From assembly GCA_034440615.1 (NCBI GenBank), contig JAOTOM010002243.1:31891-95890 (forward strand): a stretch of DNA of 64,000 bases. The letters are read 5' to 3'. The notes under the pieces are model-generated. The model had not been told where the DNA came from. It did no database searches and was given only the letters and a program-made list of their open reading frames with translations. This DNA comes from Ashinkailepas kermadecensis (Eukaryota; Arthropoda; Thecostraca; Neolepadidae). Of this stretch, positions 60,845-64,000 are shown in pieces; position 1 is the first letter of the stretch; each line of letters starts with the position of its first letter. The translations under genes and the position numbers were made by a program.

Positions 60845-62410
60845 TTTAAAATCACGATATGGGCCCCAAAGATCCGGCCGGGGCCCCCGCATATTACGCT
60901 GAGCCTGGGGTACCAAAATTCACGCCCGGACCACGAAAATCATGCCAGGGGCACGACAGGTCGTACCGTGCCCCAACAGTCTCATTGGGACCAAGACAAA
61001 AGAAGCCGGAGCAACGAAGAACAATCCGGCCATGGATAATCACTCTGGGGGCCGAACAATGACGCCAAAAGCCTCCAAAACGCATTGGACCCCAAAAGTG
61101 TCGAGGCCGCTATAGCTGGCGCTAGGGATCCAAGAAATTGACGTCGGGGCCCGAAAGATCACATTGGACCCAAAAAGTCGCGTCACAGCCCTTGAAAATC
61201 ACACTGGAGGCCCAGAAGGTCGCGCCGAGGCCCCAAAAGTTGCAGCTGCCCCCCAAATCAATTTTAACCGGAATGTCACTCTGGGACAAAAAAAAACTCC
61301 TTCAGTGGCCGCAGTGCTATATCAAAGGGGCAAATGCCCCTCCATCCTGAGAGGGATAAGCTCCCAAGAATCGTGTCGGGGCCTCAAAAATCGCGCTGGG
61401 GCCACCAAAATTCGCGTCGGTCCACCAGAATTCGCGTATGGGTCTCCAAATAAATACGGCGAGCCCCGGAAAACTCGCTCCGAGGCCCGGAAAATTGCGA
61501 CAGGAACCGCCAAAATCGCGTTGGGGCCACAGCTAAATATAACGCATCGCACAAACTCGAACCGGCCCCCCAAATATCGCGCTTGGGACCCACAATTCCC
61601 ATCGGTAGTCCCGTCGAAGCTCTAAAAAATTGCCGTCTAGGGCCACACGTAAGCACAGTGTGACCACAAACACAAACACAAATCAAGCTGGAGCCCTCCA
61701 AAATAAGGATTGATTCCAACAACTAAATGCTCAGGTAAAAAAAATGGCTCTGGAGCACCGAACATATTATCAGATGCCTTCACAAATTGCGTACGGCACC
61801 GAAAAACAAACCGAATCTCGAACATTCGAGGTGGGATACAAAAACATGGCGCCAAGGGCTCGAGAAATCCGGCCGGGATTCGGACTTTTAAGAAAATCAG
61901 AATAGTTTCACAAAATCGTATTGAGCCCAGAAAACTGGGGTTGGGTCTCCGGAACCACGCGCCTGGGTGCGATAAGCCACTCTGGGACCTAGAAACATCG
62001 TACCGAAGCCCCAAAATTGTACTTGGGCCCCACAAGTGTGCGTCAGAAGCCCAAAATAAACACATCGGGACCCTAAGAGCACAACGGGGGCCGAAAATAC
62101 AACTGACCCTCCAAAGCGCACAGTCTCACAAAAAGCGACAGGGCCTTAACACATGCGTTGCAGCCATAAATATACATACCGGGAGGTCTAAAAAATACAC
62201 CGGAAGCTCTCAAGGCACACAGGGGGTCATGATAACGCACAATAGCCTGAAAAGGTGGTTGGGGCCGCAAAAGGCAACATGGTTCCAAAACAAACAAAAA
62301 GACCGGGCGCTAAATAAACACATCGGGATCTTCGAAAACGCCCTGACACGTAAAAAAAAATCCTCGGTGCACAAAAATTCAACAAACCCTAAAACGAGCA
62401 TGGGGTTCGA
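60845..62410 (+). repeat. Degenerate CCCCAAAA.TCGCG repeat, block 3
   Basis: Same diverged unit as blocks 1 and 2, with AAATAAATACGGCGAGCCCC near 61448. From about 61680 it forms the left arm of a large inverted repeat with 62940-63665. Confidence 0.8.
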
Positions 62411-63665
62411 AAATGCTTTAGGCCCCTAACAAAAATGGCTTGGAGCCATAATACACAATCATAGACCAAGAAAGACGCAACGGGTCCAAAAAAGAACGCC
62501 GAGGCTTGGCCTCGGTTCGGTATCAAATCTGGGAGGATAGCAGCAAAGATATGAAGTGCATCAAAGCTCAGCGGAAACCGCATTTCATAGCTACCAGAAA
62601 ATGTGGGAAGTAGGAAACTAATGATCGAATTTAATCAATCGACTTTTCGAAGCGAACGCCCATGCGAATCATTCCATCACGCCAAATATGGCGCAAGTGT
62701 ATCATGTGGCAGCAATTAGCAAAAGGCAGAAGGCCTAGCAGAAACCATAGCATCGCACGAAGTGTGGCGAATGCACCGAATACGAAAAATGGGTGTGCAC
62801 GTGCACTGACGTTGCCGTCGTGGCGACCGGGTGCTATGAACTGGAATGCCTGAAATTGTAAAATTGTGTATTTTAAAGTGGTGGGTAATACATTTTACTT
62901 TGAAATTATGGGCCTAATACATCTTCTAAACCCTGCTCGTTTTAGGGCTTTTTGTGTTTTTTTGTGCACCGACAATTTTTTACGTGTCGGGGAGTTTTCG
63001 AAGATCCCGATGTGTTTATTTAGCTCCCGGTCGTTTTGTACGTTTTGGAACCATGTTGCCTTTGTGGCCCCAGCCTCTTTTCCAGGCCCTTGTGCGTTCT
63101 CATGGCCCCCTGTGCGCCTTGCGAGCTTGCAGTGTATTTTTCTTAGAGCTCCCGGTATGTTTATTTAGGGCTGCAACGCATGTTTTAGGACCCTATCGCT
63201 TTTTGGGAGACTCTGTGCGCTTTGGAGGGTTAGTTGTATTTTCGGGCACCGTTGTACTCTTAGGGTCCCGCTGTGTATATTTGGGGCTTCTGACGCACAT
63301 TTGTGGGGCCCCAGTATGATTTTGGGGCTTCGGTGTGAGTTTTTCTGGGTCCCAGCGCGACTTATCGCGCCCAGGCGCGTGGTTCCGGAGACCCAACGCC
63401 AGCTTTCTGGGCTCAACGCGATTTTTATGGATCTTTTCTGTTTTTTTTAAAAGTCCGAATCCCGGCCTGATTTTTCGAACCTCTGACGCCATGTTTTGCA
63501 TCCCACCTCGATTTTTCGAGATCCGGTCTGCTTTTCGGTGTCATACGCAATTTTTAAGGCATCTGAAAAAAAAAAATGTTCGATGTAACAGAGCCATTTT
63601 CCTGACCCGGACATTTATTTGTTGTAATCTCTCCTTTTTGGAAGACTCCAGCTTGATTTTTGGGA
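61680..63665. repeat. Large inverted repeat with arms of about 0.7 kb
   Basis: The left arm 61680-62408 and right arm 62940-63665 read as reverse complements with local matches such as CGGGATTCGGACTTTTAA, GGGTCTCCGGAACCACGCGC, CGTCAGAAGCCC and ACCCTAAAACGAGCA. The loop of about 530 bp has no inverted partner. The outer ends do not continue: flanking sequences differ beyond AATCAAGCTGGAG. Confidence 0.82.
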
Positions 63666-63689
63666 TACCGATCCGGGCTTGTGGTATAG

Positions 63690-64000
63690 GTGTAATTTCA
63701 GCAGTGAGGTAACTTAAAAAGGGATACCAAAAGAAAACCTTAGAAATGAGTGGTGGAGTTAGGGTTGAAACCGACCAATCAGAAACCATAGTGGTCGATT
63801 AGGCCCCTCCACAGGACAATTTAGTTGATGACTAATTATATTATTTCGAAATGTACCCTTTGACAAAATAGCGGTCAAAATCCAAGGCCTTTTTAATGGG
63901 CGTAGGTGCCCCCCTGCAAATCCGTTTGCCCCATCCTGCTTGACGCAAATATAGGTACTCCACTGGTCCCTCAATAATTTTCCGAAACATACGCCCATGG
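63690..64000. other. Nothing recognised
   Basis: No gene or repeat is supported. The window ends here. Confidence 0.4.

Noticed and set aside
61164..62429. Frames of 153 and 239 codons in the degenerate repeat
   Set aside because: Unit length near 30 bp and low stop content keep frames open on both strands; no protein motif.

Overview
This is animal nuclear DNA. Genes have spliced introns, and two conserved metazoan genes are recognisable: LAMTOR5 (42469-42738, +) and DCTN6 (46449-46994, -). Most of the rest is transposable elements, SINEs, microsatellites and minisatellites. Scattered AACCTAAYCTAACC-type runs and the CR1-like and RNase H-bearing LINEs suggest an invertebrate, possibly an arthropod, but I cannot place it further.

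Region 1 (1726-20623) is an 18.9-kb CACTA/EnSpm-type DNA transposon that looks complete. It has 22-bp terminal inverted repeats with one mismatch, TA on both sides, and clustered subterminal repeats with core CCCATTATG. It carries two genes: a C2H2 zinc-finger transposase (exons 2131-2145 and 5599-7953) and a second multi-exon protein (7969-19659) of about 443 residues whose eight coding exons join in phase. One short first exon can feed both acceptors. That matches the tnpD/tnpA arrangement of plant En/Spm. Its introns have collected piggyBac-type MITEs, LINE pieces, a tRNA-Lys SINE and long microsatellites.

Region 2 (20.6-36 kb) is repeat-dominated. Two CR1-like LINE families occur here: family A at 21.0, 26.3, 29.1, 31.8 and 32.6 kb (also at 3.4 kb inside the CACTA intron), and family B at 23.9 and 33.8 kb, the latter with an inverted 5' part. 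The region also has a 17-bp minisatellite, a MULE-like MITE with a 9-bp target duplication, another TIR element, and SINEs.

Region 3 (36-52 kb) holds LAMTOR5 and DCTN6 among MITEs: piggyBac-like, fold-back, hAT with an 8-bp duplication, and Harbinger-like with TTA. It also has a homopolymer-rich block that looks like an assembly artefact, and two blocks of an unusual degenerate repeat with core CCCCAAAA.TCGCG.

Region 4 (52-64 kb) has no recognisable gene. It has AT-rich dispersed repeats, then a large minisatellite (56.7-59.5 kb) that decays outward, then more of the degenerate repeat, ending in an inverted repeat with arms of about 0.7 kb.

All family assignments come from reading the sequence; no database search was run.
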